Below are positions 36,201-49,114 of a DNA stretch of 64,000 bases, piece by piece. Location of the stretch: positions 64,822 through 128,821 of the forward strand of contig JAJEKB010020909.1 of the NCBI GenBank assembly GCA_022393335.1, given 5' to 3'. Source of the DNA: Macrotrachela quadricornifera. Lineage: Eukaryota; Rotifera; Eurotatoria; Philodinida; Philodinidae. Within the stretch, counting starts at the first letter, position 1. Every line of letters starts with the position of its first letter. Both the position numbers and the translations under genes were made by a program. Under the pieces are notes generated by a model, which searched no databases, had not been told where the DNA came from, and saw nothing but the letters and a program-made list of their open reading frames with translations.

Positions 36201-38809
36201 ATTGATATGAATGATGAAGCGAGTATAATAACAACAACAACAGTTAAAGAACAAGAAAAATCATCAACGAATTTAAATGGAAAAAGAAATAATGATGAAA
36301 TATTATCACCTATTGAAAATTCATTAACGAAATCAATTAATATTAAACGACAAAAAAGTCAATCAGAAGTTGAAGGTATAGTAACAGATTTTTTTTTTAA
36401 TAATCATTAAAACTACATTCAATTTGATTATATCTACTCAAGATCAATAGTAGAATATAATAGAGCTACTATAGCAGTATGAATAAATCGACTAGAGACA
36501 CTAATCTTTTATGAATAATACTTTAACCAGTGCGGAATAACGATATAAAAAGTGATCTTTAATCTATAATATATTCTTCATAATAATACATCATTAAGTT
36601 AAGCACTGACGTTCTTTAAAGATATACATGTTATTTCCCACTGTTAGATGTTGATAATATGATCTCGACTCCATTGACGGATCTAGATCGAGCTTAAGGT
36701 CATCTTATCTACCTCTAGGTTAAAGTCCAATATAGATAAGAGATGAATCAACCTTTTTCAGTTACCAGACAAATCTATCCTTTTCAATAAAAAAGCTTTG
36801 AACTCTATTCTAGTTCATATCGCAATAGAGCATGGATCATTACCATATCACTTATGTCTAACAATGACAAATAATGCCCACTGTTGACTTAATTATGTGT
36901 AATTATCGATATATAAGAAAATAGTATACACAATGAGTTAATTTTCCTGGCATTACCCTATAATGGGTAATGAATTACCCATTTTATATCTGACATTTTC
37001 TCATCTACCTAATGTACATCAATAATTATCAAAATACTCCATTTATTAGAGAATATTTACGTTGGTATATAATACCTCAATTCAAACGGAAGTACATAGA
37101 ATTTGAAAAAATATAAATGATATTTTGATTGTTTTTTCTTTATTATCAATATAGCTCATTGACTTTACTATAAATAATATCTCGAGAGAGTTTGCTTATC
37201 ATTTTTCTTGCTTTTCAATAGATTCAAAATATCATCAAGCTATTCTTACATATATTGATAAGAACAATTCATCTGTTTATCTTCAATTATTACCTGAATC
37301 TGAATCTAGTCTTGAACAAATAAATGAATTAATCAGTAATATAATTGAAGAAAATAAACATAATTGTTCATATGATATTGGTGATTATGCTATAGCTAAA
37401 TATACAGATGATGATAATTATTATCGTGCTCGTATTGAATCTTATTGTGAATCAAAAAAAACTTATACAGTTAATTTTATTGATTATGGAAATACAGATG
37501 AAAATGTTTTAGAAGAAAATTTATATACTTATTCAAATGAATTAAAACAATTTGAACCATTAGCACATTATTATTTAGTAGAAAATTTTCATCAATTATT
37601 AATTGAAAATAAATTAAATGAAGAAATAAATTATTATTTTTCTAATGATATTAAAACAATTATAAACATACAAAATGATAATAATCAACCAAAAACATTT
37701 ACAGCTAATATATCAGGTACAAATAAAGATTGTTTTTATATTCATATATTACCTGATGCTAATACACTTATTTGTGAAATGGATGAATTATTACAAACAC
37801 ATGCAAAAGAACAAAATATATTAAATTCATGGAATATAAATGATTTATGTATTGTTCATGATAATGAACAAAATCAATATTTTCGTGGAAAAATTCTTTC
37901 AATTAATAATGATAAATATGATATACAATGTATTGATTATGGAAATATTCTATTAAATATATTAAATGATAATATTTATTTATTAAAAAATGAAGATTTA
38001 TTAAAAGAAAAACCATTAGCACGACAATGTCGTTTATATGGTGTTAATGAACATAATCAAATAAAAGCTATTGAAGAAATTATTCAATATATTAGTCCAA
38101 CTGAACGTGTTACAATAACAGTTGAAAATGATCAAAATGATCAATGTATGTTTGTTATGTTATTTAAAGAAAATAATGAAATTATTAATGATCGATATCG
38201 ATTAGATGATGAAATTAAAGTAAGAAAGATTTCTTAAAAGTAACAATATATCACTATGTTTAATTCGAGAAATAATGAAAAAATGGTTTATTCGAATATA
38301 ATAATTACATGTACTTTGAGCTGTTCTTCAATGTCGATGACAACTAGATATAATAAAATATCTTTAAAGTATATTCAATAAGAGAATGTTTCATATTAAG
38401 ATTTGTATAATCTATAAATTTAATATTATTTTTCATGTTTACAAATTCAACTATATAAAAATTCTTAATTTTTTGTTTTTGTTTATAGGAAGATATAAAT
38501 ATTGATAAAAAAACTGACATAATATTACCAAATTCATTTGATTCAGCTATAGCAGCTGACGATGATACATCAAATGGTGATATTATGTCAACAGCAAATG
38601 AACAACAATTAACATCACCAATTGGTACTCCACAAGCTGAAAGTACACATCAATATGGTGATACAACAGATGTAACGGTTAGTAATAATTCACCATCAAC
38701 AGGATCAATGACAATAAATCAAACAATTGATTTTGGTGAAAATGATCCATCAACATCAAATGCAACAATAAAAGATGACACTGAAAATGATGGTTTATCA
38801 TTAAATTAA
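30299..38809 (+). CDS. Six-Tudor-domain protein with internal RG/RGG tract (TDRD-like)
   Basis: Twenty-one exons by eye, 4815 nt of coding sequence, about 1604 aa: 30299-30344, 30401-30516, 30562-30688, 30761-31054, 32104-32374, 32855-32901, 32963-33179, 33248-33401, 33464-33631, 33685-33710, 33779-33996, 34047-34163, 34214-34240, 34304-34366, 34422-34430, 34481-34549, 34606-34734, 34910-35458, 35527-36375, 37222-38219, 38489-38809. Six extended Tudor domains are recognised by their cage strands: YFVDFGQQ (~108), LVDRGDE (~384), FIDFGDT (~844), YFVDFGNT (~1011), FIDYGNT (~1250) and CIDYGNI (~1401), each preceded by a WHRA/WYRA/YYRA-type strand. Between Tudor 2 and 3 lies a disordered region with about a dozen RG/RGG motifs. 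Multi-Tudor proteins bind dimethylarginine on Piwi proteins and organise germ granules and the piRNA pathway. Here the likely ligand type is also present in cis. Tudor 2 lacks the aromatic residue in its cage strand. AATAAA lies at 39075-39080. Confidence 0.9.
34047..34990 (+). other. Run of small phase-1 exons encoding RG/RGG repeats
   Basis: Exons 12-17 of the Tudor gene are 117, 27, 63, 9, 69 and 129 nt, all multiples of three, and every junction from the end of exon 11 to the start of exon 18 is in phase 1. Any of them can therefore be skipped or added without shifting the frame. Exons 12, 15, 16, 17 and 18 open with an arginine codon straddling or following the junction (GRG, NRG, ARG, GRG, GRG). 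Exon 15 is only 9 nt (34422-34430), between a TTTTTTTAG acceptor and a GTGAGT donor. The pattern suggests repeated duplication of a small RG exon. Confidence 0.8.
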
Positions 38810-40029
38810 TCTGTGATATTCATTTATTAATCGAAAAGAAAAAACTGTAATTATTCAGTTAGAAAAACTTTTTTTTCTTCGTTTGTTTGTTTGTTTGTTT
38901 GTTTTTTCTTACACTATTAGAGTTCACGTGCAGATGTCTTTTTTCATTGAATGTGAGATGTTTTTTGTTAACTCTCTCTTTCTCTTTTTCTTGTTTTAAA
39001 CAACTAAATAAGAAAATATTTAGTTGCTTTAAACTGTTTTTTTTTGTAGGTATGTTTGTTTTCTTTATTTCAGAAATAAAACTTCTAAAAAAATCATAAA
39101 TATGTTGAATATTTCCATTTCAGCTCGAATAAATTCAAGAGATATGTTCAGAGTTTATATCTACAAAAACATGTTACTTTTTGATATATAGGAAAAAAAA
39201 TAATATATTTAACAGAGGGTTTCTCCAGGTATGCGTTTATGAATATTAAACTCAAACATGCCTTGATTATTGATAAGAAAAAAAGTCAACTGGTTTGTTC
39301 GAGTCATAGTGGAAATCTTGAATATATCCCTTGATTTAATAAAAAAAAAAAAATTAGCTCATTTATTCGATATTCATCTTTTTTTATTTTTAAAATATTT
39401 CTAATTCATTATGTTAAAATAATCAATTTATTTCGAATAAAATCTTATTTTAGAATTTTTATTTAAAGATATTCTTTAAAATAAAATACACGTATTCGAT
39501 TCTAGAACAATTGATAAATAGACAAAAAAAACTATTATTGTACACGCGTTGACCTCATGATTCCTATCATGATTCATAATAAAACAAAATTTCACACTAA
39601 CGTCATCTATTATAATATATCTTTAAATTTGTTCGTGTCTGTCTTATTCTGTTGCTAAGCAATGACACTGCCTCGTATAACATACAATATTCTCCGTCCG
39701 ATGTTCGTTCTTTTTGTCTAAATGACTAATCATAATGCTCGTCCTGTCCTGTATATGTCTAGTATTCTTTATTCGCTGCTACTGCCGATGTTAGTGCATC
39801 CAAAAGAAGAGAGAATATATGAGAGAAAGAGAAGCACATAAATACTTTTAGTCTATTTTTATGCTCACATACATGCATCTTTAGTCTAAATCTGATATAG
39901 TCTGGGAACAGGCAAATAATCGTTGATTTTGCTCAATTATCTAATTTATTCTTTTTTGTTTTGTTTTCTTATAGATCTATCTTTTCTAAACGATATCCTT
40001 TTTATTAAAGCCAATATTAATCAATAATC
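38810..40029. other. 3' region of the Tudor gene and promoter/5' region of 14-3-3
   Basis: Contains a (GTTT)n run at about 38881-38904, AATAAA at 39075-39080 and, near 40 kb, a GC-richer promoter-like stretch. A TTTTCTTATAG site ends at 39974, 55 nt upstream of the 14-3-3 start codon. No additional gene is seen. Confidence 0.6.
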
Positions 40030-41037
<1,008 letters not shown>

Positions 41038-41727
41038 TTGTTTCGTCTTTTTCTTCCCTAATTTCTTTTTGTCTGTGTACAACACGCGTACAACCGGTCA
41101 TCAACCAAATTGACAAAACAACACCAAAAAAAAAAAACAACAACATTTTTTTTTTTTTTTCTCTTAACACTTCTATCAACTGCGCTTCTTTATATTTTTA
41201 TTCGTTCGTCGATGTCAACTTTTTTTCTTTCTTTTTTCTCTCTATCTCTTTCTCTGTGTGTGTGTGTTGGTTGTAATCACTTTATTTCTCATTAGGTGTT
41301 TATTCATTTTCTTTTACAACTGTTTGTCTTATTTCTTTTGTCTATCCATATATTGTTGTCGGCATTGTATGTCTTGTGTAGAAAAAACGAAGAAAAAACT
41401 TGCATACATTTAAAGCAAAAAAAAACACATGGAAAAACAAACCATATGCACACACAATAAACTTTTTTTTTCTTAAAAATAACAAATTTTTATGATATTC
41501 ATTATGAAGATTTATTGACATTAAAGTCATAAAAGACAACAAGATAAGTGATTTTATTCATCTTATCTATTTTAAATATTCTCATTATTATTGTTTATAA
41601 TGAAAAAATTATATTTCAAATGTCTTTATTGATAGAAAAAAAGAAAAACAAAAAAAAAAAAATTTCTCATTAAACGATGTTTAAAAAGTTTATCTGAAAC
41701 AAAATAATTTAATTTGATTTTTTAAAA
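41038..41727. other. Convergent 3' flanks of 14-3-3 and PEX1
   Basis: Low-complexity poly-T, CT and GT tracts form the long 3' region of 14-3-3 (AATAAA at 41456-41461 on plus). The PEX1 end has AATAAA on the minus strand (TTTATT at 41625-41630). No gene is present. Confidence 0.6.
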
Positions 41728-44700
41728 TTAAGCTAAAGATGTTGTTTGTTGATCAATTGCAATTGGTTTTCTCCAATTTTGATAACTAAAATAAAAAAAC
41801 AACAAATTTTTTATTCTTTTTTTATTTGTATTTTTTTACAAATGTTCATTTGCATTTCGCATATGTATTGGTATTGAATATGGTGTTTGTTTCATAGCTG
41901 TTATAAAATGATGTTTATGGACAACAATTGGTTGTTTTGATTGATATTCTTCAAATGCTGATAATTGTGCATTATAGATAAGTGCTTTTATATCAGCACC
42001 TGTATACATTTCACAATGAGATAGAAATGATTCATCATTATTAAAATCTATATCATTTGATAAATGAATTTTTTTTGTCCAAAGTTTTAATATTGATATA
42101 ATATCAGATTTTGATGGAAAACCAATATAAAAATGTTTATCTAAACGACCTGGACGTAGTAATGCTGGATCAATTAAATCAGGACGTGATGTTGCAGCAA
42201 TAACAACAATATCTTTAAAAAGGAAAAAAAAAACATATTTTATTTAAAGAATTTTTCGAAATAAAAATTTTTTTTTTTAACCTCCAAGACTTTCAACACC
42301 ATCTAATTCTGTTAATAACTGATTTACAACTCGATCAGTAACACCAGCTGAATCTCGACCACGTCTATATAAAATAAAAAATAAAAATTTCAAAATATTT
42401 TCTTTTTTTTTCATATTTACCGTGGTACAAGTGCTTCAAATTCATCAAATAAAATAATACAAGGTGTTACAGATCGAGCACGAGTAAATAAATCTCGAAT
42501 ATTTTGTTCACTTGATCCAACATATTTATTTAATAATTCTGGACCCTATGATATAACAAAAAAGAAAAACTTTAATCTTAAAGTAGAAAAAAAAAGAAAT
42601 AGAAAATTTTTTACTTTAACTTGTAAAAAATTCACTTTACATTCATTTGATAATGTTTGAGCAAGAAGTGTTTTACCACAACCAGATGGACCATAAAGAA
42701 GTATACCAGATACTAATCGAATAGGTGCATTAGAAAAATAATTTGAATGCTAAATTTAAACAGAAAAAATATTTATTTTAATAAAATATTATAATATACT
42801 TGAAAACGCCATTGAACTGTTTGAATAAGTTCTCGTTTAAGTTCATCCATTCCACCTATATCCGACCAATTTAATGTTGTTCGATTGAATTTTTTTGTAT
42901 CATCATTAAGTAATTTAACACTTATAGGTTTAAATTCATCAAATGCATAATCAAAATCAATATTTGATAATTGTCGATCCTCTAAATAATTTATTTTTAT
43001 TATTTCCACTGACAGAAATGTTTACGAAATGTAGTCACCAGACGCAATTTTACACGGTGTATCTGACGATTACATTTCGTAGTACATCCATCAATGAAAA
43101 GCAAGTACTCGAAATTTTAGAAAATAATGAATTTTTTTCATACAAAAAAAAACCGCATTTAAAAGAATCTTTTTTTTTACCATTTTGTTACTATTTCAGT
43201 TGTTTTTCTTTTGTCTATCTCCTATTTCCGTGCAGACGAAGTAAATTGAATGATGAGATCATTTCACACAAAAATAACAAAATATGTGTAATTAAATATT
43301 ACAGGTGAATTGAGTGTGAAAAGAACAAGAAAAACATACTATTTGATAGAGTATTTCAAGCTGTACAAAACTGAAGAAAATATTCGTTTCTTAATACATA
43401 TTTCGGTAAAATAGGATTTGTTTTTGACGGTAAAATGCTGTATAAGCTAGAGAGCTCGAACTTTCTATGATAGTGCGCACCCTCAACCTATAGAAAAAAA
43501 GTTGAAGATATTTTAAGTTTTAGAATCTTTTAATAAAACTTAATAAAAAAAAAAATAATTTTTGTTTTAAATTTACCAAAACTCATCCATGAATGTAATA
43601 AAGCATTTTCAATTAATGTATATAAATCTTTAATTACAAATGATTCTGTTCGATTAACAATAGATTGTAAAAGTGTTTCTGATATTGCTTGTTTTTTATT
43701 TTCAATGAATTGTTTAATAATAGATGTTCGTTGTGTCTAATCAAAAGAATAGGTTAAAATCTTTTTTTTTTTTGAAATTTTAATTATTAAAATAATTTAC
43801 TATATTTAATGGTTCAATTGTTAATATTTGTGAACAAAATAAAGGTGTTTCTTCTGTAAATTGTCGATGAATATTTGTTAATTGTTTTGCAATAGGAATA
43901 ATTATTAATTGTTTATGTATTTGTTGACAATTATTAAATAATTCATGTATAGCTAATAGAAAAGAAACATAATTAATTAATTTTAGAAAAAAAAAAATTT
44001 ACAAATAGATAATTTTTGTGTAGCTAATATAATATTAGCATCAGTTATTGTTGTTTCATTAGGAAATAAATCATCAAAATGATCAAGAATTAATATTGAT
44101 GGTTGACGAAATATCATTTCATCGATTATTTGAGAAATAGATGTTACAATATTATCAAGTTTTCGTCCTAATTAAAAAAAAAATAATAAGAATATAGAAA
44201 ATATTTCAATTATTTATTTTATTCGTCTATATTAACCTTTAAAAGTAAGACAATCAATAAATTTATAATAAATTAAATATTTAGTCCATAATTTTTGACA
44301 ACATTCTCCAATAATTGTTTTTTTTCCACTACCACTTCGACCTGTAACTATAACATTTTTTATTAAATATTCATTCCATGAAGAATTTTTTATATTTATT
44401 TGTAATTGTAATTCAAGAATTTGTAAAAGACGATCAACATTATTTCTTAATGGTCTATAAAAAAGAAAAAAAAATTTATATCGTATTTCAATTAATACTT
44501 AGACATTGAGATTTTTCTTTATAAATGTCAATATATGGTTTATGTAATTGTAATGTTATTTTTAGTAAATTCGGCTCATAGATCGAGGTAAATCAAGACG
44601 ATTCGATTAGGGATATTGCTCGGATCCACTTGATTCGTATCCTTAGAAGTTCAAACGAATTACGGAGATTTCACTCCAATAGGATCTGCTCAATTCATAC

Positions 44701-47323
44701 AATTTTTCTTTCTCTATTATCTGTCATCACAATTATAGTTGTCATATTGCCTAAGTTTTCTCAAAATTCAAACGATGTAGAAACCGTTAGAACAGATGAA
44801 AACTAAATGAGTTTTTCATAGGAATATCGTAATCAAATACTTATTACTAATAGCCTTAAGTAAGAAAGAAAACGTGTTAAACATTTTATAGATAAGTTTT
44901 AATTATCATTTAAGAGAATGATAAAAAGAAATCAAAATGCGTTTCTTGAATCCCTCGTGTTTGCCGGCACGATTTGTTTTTAAAGATATCGCTATATTAC
45001 ATAAATTTATTTAAGATTTAGATATCCACAGATATAAGACACATAGACGAGATAAATCTCATGAATGAATTGCAACATATATTTTCTTTAGTATGATGAA
45101 CAGTAATATCTAATAAAAATATTTGTATACAGTATTTCAATGAAAAAAAAAGAAACTTCTTCGGTCAAATTATAAATGAGATATTTAAATTTCTTTTTGG
45201 TTATCAATTAAATTTCTAAAAATTTCTTACAATGATTGTTGTTGTTGATTAATAAAATTTTCAATAATTGGCATGGAACGAAATGTTTCAATTTCATTAA
45301 AATTCCAATCATTTTTTTCTTCAATAGCAAGTGTATGATGTCCTATTGTATCTTCATTAATTGCTATATAAATTGGACTATCATTTATAATTAATTCATC
45401 TTCACTACTTAAATGAATATTATAAATAACTAAAATAAAAAAAAGAACTTAATTTTGAAAACAAAAAAAAACAAACTAATTATAATAACAAACTATTATT
45501 AAGTTTAATAAACATTCCATCTGTAATTAATATTGGTTGATCATTATTTAAACATTGTCGAATCCAATTATGAAAATAATATTGAAGTAAAAGTATTGGT
45601 CCATACCATTGATTAGAAATAAATTCAATTCGTGTTTGATTTCTTGGTCTTCGAGTTGTATTACAAATAATTATTTTATCAGTTGAACGAATACAATTCA
45701 TATAAGCAAATGTATGATTTAATTTAATATGTTTTTCATGACAATTATTATTATTTATTAATTGAATTAAAAGAAAATATTGTTTTGTTATATGTTCAGG
45801 TATATTTGTTGTTACAGAATCTGATGTTAAAGTTTTAATCTAAATATATTGAAATAAATTAAAATAAATTTTCGTTTTTTTTTTTAAATCTTACTTCTTT
45901 ATTTGATCGATAAACAGTTACTTTAGCAACAAATATATCTGGCCAATCATGATCATTATCTAATGACCAATCTGAACGATTAATACGTGCAATTGTTGGA
46001 TTAATTGAAATTGTTTCATCAATTTCAACACGATATATTTGTCGACGACGACCTGGTACTAATGTAAGTTTACATTTTGTTTCTAGATTAGATAATTTGG
46101 TTTTATTTGGTTCATTAAAAAATGATATAGAATAATTAGGTAATGATGAACATACTAATGTTCCAATTGATCGAATAAAATTTTTTGATGATATTGATGT
46201 TTCATCATGAATATTCAATGGAAGAGATGATATTTGTTTTGGTTGAATATTTGATTGTTCACGATATTCAGGTACAACTGTTACTCGAGTAGATGAACTT
46301 ATCACAGAAAATGCAATATTATCACATGGTTCAATTTGTACTTAACAAAAAAAAAATGAAATTGAATCAGAAAATTATAGATATAAACTAACATACCAAC
46401 TCGAAGAAGTATACATAAACCGGATATCCATATTGGAAAAATTAGATGTAAAGATAATATTCGTATTTGATTGAGAAAAACCTCTTCAGTCATTTCAGTA
46501 TTATTTTGCTAGAAAATATAATGTCAAGTTTTAAAATAATGTAAATTAAAAATATCTTTTTTAACTAAATCATAAAATTATTCAAGATATTTGTAATGAG
46601 AAAAGAATTTTGTTTTCGAATTTAGTATTTATTATTGAACAGAATAATTCTCTTTAACACAATTTATTTTTTATTATTAAAAGTATCGTATACAATTTTC
46701 GACTTATTATAGATTTAATAAATTCTCTTTTCTCAATGCAGTGAATTGATTCTTGTATAGTGGTTAGAGACTAAAAAGATATGTCTATAAATTCTATTGA
46801 TATTCTTCAAGAAAATCAGGTAAAAATATTTCGTTCTTTGTCAATCATCATATTTTCATTCAACTCACCAAAATTTCCCAATCATCAACCGATACTGGAC
46901 AAAATACCACACTGTGACATTCAACTACTTCATTTAATTCATCAATTTCATACTATAAAAACATGTATATATCTCAAATTCAATAATTACATTTTTTTTT
47001 GTTAATATAAACTCACAAATCGATCTTTTTCAATATTTATTTTCATTGTAAAAAATCCATTTAATGAAAATTGTCCTTCACTTAATGTATAATCGGCAAA
47101 TGTTGAAAAATACATATATTGATTAGTTCCTAAATTTAATCTTACTGTTGATACCTATATACATATATGTTTAAAAAAATGTTCTTTTTAACAAATTTTA
47201 TATATATTTTTTTACTTTAAAATCTAATGCATTTCGAACATTTTTATTAAATGTAAGTGGATTAATACCAATAAAACAATTTCGATTTTTTGAATGAACA
47301 CATCGTAGAATATGTGATGGCAT
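41728..47323 (-). CDS. PEX1: Peroxisome biogenesis AAA-ATPase PEX1
   Basis: Seventeen exons by eye: 47323-47216, 47154-47017, 46952-46869, 46508-46397, 46340-45895, 45839-45494, 45429-45231, 44454-44237, 44167-44003, 43952-43801, 43736-43577, 43008-42800, 42749-42615, 42545-42421, 42364-42282, 42212-41840, 41785-41728; about 1036 aa (human PEX1 is about 1280). The N-terminal part has the PEX1 pattern [11 protein letters not shown] followed by IFPIWI. D1 has Walker [10 protein letters not shown] (~517) and a weak Walker B LILDHFDD (~579). D2 has Walker A GPSGCGKT (~799), IILFDE (~858), [20 protein letters not shown] and [17 protein letters not shown], which distinguish PEX1 from PEX6 and VCP. 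With PEX6 it extracts ubiquitinated PEX5 from the peroxisomal membrane. Introns 7 (776 nt) and 11 (568 nt) are unusually long. The exon 6 donor (GTTTGT) and the exon 12 acceptor have alternatives. Confidence 0.9.
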
Positions 47324-47880
47324 ATTTATACATATGATTAAACATATATTAATAGAAAATATCTATAGAATAAAATTTTCAATTTTTTTATTTATATATT
47401 TAAATAAAAAAAAAGATTAAACAAATAAATGTTATAATGATAATCAAATTTGATAAGAAATTAACATAGATTCTTTAAAATTTTTAGTCGAAATATTCAA
47501 GAATTTGGTGATTGGATTGATTGATAAGCAGTATGAACAGATATAACTTTTTGTAGCGACATTTAGAGGACGCCAGTATTCAACATGAAAAATAAAGTTT
47601 TATTGCGAAAAATCAAAAAATTTGACTAAGAAATTTTCATATATGAGAAATTCTAAAATAATTTCATACAATAATGAAGATTAATATCAATCATCACATC
47701 TCGAAGGAAATAGATTCGATGAATACAGTTCATAGACTAATTCCACTCGTTCATTTTCTGATAATATATATTGCTCAACTATTACTTATTTATAGTTTAT
47801 TGAGCCTTTTCTATATACGAGCAGAATGATTTTTGGATTTTTTTAAAACTATAATAATTGAGAGGATTCAATAAGATGTG
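47324..47880. other. Upstream region of PEX1
   Basis: AT-rich. On the minus strand a TTCTATAG site lies 40 nt before the PEX1 start codon (47363-47364). No further gene is recognised. Confidence 0.5.
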
Positions 47881-48300
47881 ATGAGTAATGAAAAAAGAAT
47901 AGATTCCTTCATACGATTGTCAATGCTGAAACAATAACAAAACTTTCAATTATTTGTATGTTAATCAACTAACAAAAGAAAGAAAAAATTATATATTGTC
48001 AAAGGAATGAGTTTCTCGTATATTACTCTTGAATCAGACACATAAGTGAGTATTGACTTGGACTAATTGGTTCTGGTAAATCTCCTTTACTCGCTGTTAT
48101 TCTTGCTGAAATAACCTTTATCAATGATGAATTTAACACAAATGATAGTTCATTTACATATGTCATTCAATCATTATGAATATTTGCTGATATACTTCAT
48201 AAAAACATTCTTCTTCCTAAGATATTTGATGAATGATATCTTATTTTAAATTGTTTATTGAAAAATAAAAACTCGTTTATGAGTTACTCCTCAGAGACGT
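47881..48300 (+). pseudogene. Relic of an ABCC-type (MRP) ABC transporter
   Basis: A plus-strand frame from 48063 reads LIGSGKSPLLAVILAEITFI, the Walker A region of an ABCC nucleotide-binding domain. It continues with DSSFTYVIQS, a stop, IFADILHKNILLPKIFDE and a second stop, matching in order the 'SFAYVPQ.PWIF..TLR.NILFGK.FDE' block that follows Walker A in MRP/CFTR proteins. Upstream, NEKRIDSFIRL (47887-47919) matches the 'S..RI..FL.L' segment that precedes the domain, with a former intron-sized gap between. The signature LSGGQ and Walker B are gone. Several stops show it is dead. No intact paralog is in the window. Confidence 0.65.
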
Positions 48301-48440
48301 TTTCTTACCAAATTATATCAAATAATCTTTTACATGGTTATATTGATGAACGAGGATATTTAAATAAATATCTGGTCAAAGAAGATGATTTCGCATACAA
48401 AGAACCATCGATATTAATTGACGGATGATTCAGAATAAAT

Positions 48441-49114
48441 ATATCCACGATATCTCCACCAAATCTCATTACCAATATACTCACTTTTTTCTAAAAGATT
48501 CGCTATTAAATTCTATACAATCTTCATAATATTTGAAGGTATCCATCAAATTAAGGCTCCAACTATGGAAACTTTCAAACACAAATTTTCATGGATCAAT
48601 CAAAATTGAACTTATTTCATGATGTTCTATAGAATAGATCAAAAAAATCTGATAAAATAGAAAATTGACATCAAGGATTTTCGATAATCAAATCAACTTG
48701 TGCACTAGTGATCGATTTGAAACCAGTCTCATAAATGAGATCATAATTTACATTATTCATGATATACTGATTTTTAATGTTAATCCCTGTTCTGTTTGCA
48801 GAGTTTATACTCACATTAAGCGAAGGTGGATTTAATTAAGGAAAATTCTTAATATCAGTTTCCTACTCTTTCAGATTTTTTCAAATCAATTTCATATCAT
48901 ATTATGGAATGATTTGAACTTTGATTAGTCTATAAAAAAATTGTGTTTGAAAGTTTCCATATTTAAACCTTTAATTTTGTGGAAATCTTCAAACATTATA
49001 GAGATTATTCAAGTGTCTAAAGACAAGCTATTTTATACCGAATTTAATAGCGAATCATAGAGAGAAAAGAGCAAGAATTAGAGACGAGATTTGGTTGTGA
49101 TATTGTGAAAATAC
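48441..49114. repeat. Old diverged inverted repeat
   Basis: The left arm (about 48441-48710) and right arm (about 48830-49114) are inverted copies with indels. The best-preserved blocks are GATTCGCTATTAAATTC and TGGAAACTTTCAAACACAA, each present on one side and reverse-complemented on the other. By eye the arms match at about three-quarters of positions, so this foldback is older than the ones at 9.6 kb and 61 kb. The loop is about 120 nt. No coding sequence. Confidence 0.7.

Noticed and set aside
43023..43081. 14-bp near-perfect inverted repeat in PEX1 intron 11
   Set aside because: Real symmetry (13 of 14), but short and isolated; no evidence of function beyond an intronic hairpin.
42943..43308. 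121-codon plus-strand frame
   Set aside because: Lies over PEX1 exon 12 and its upstream intron on the opposite strand; no motif.
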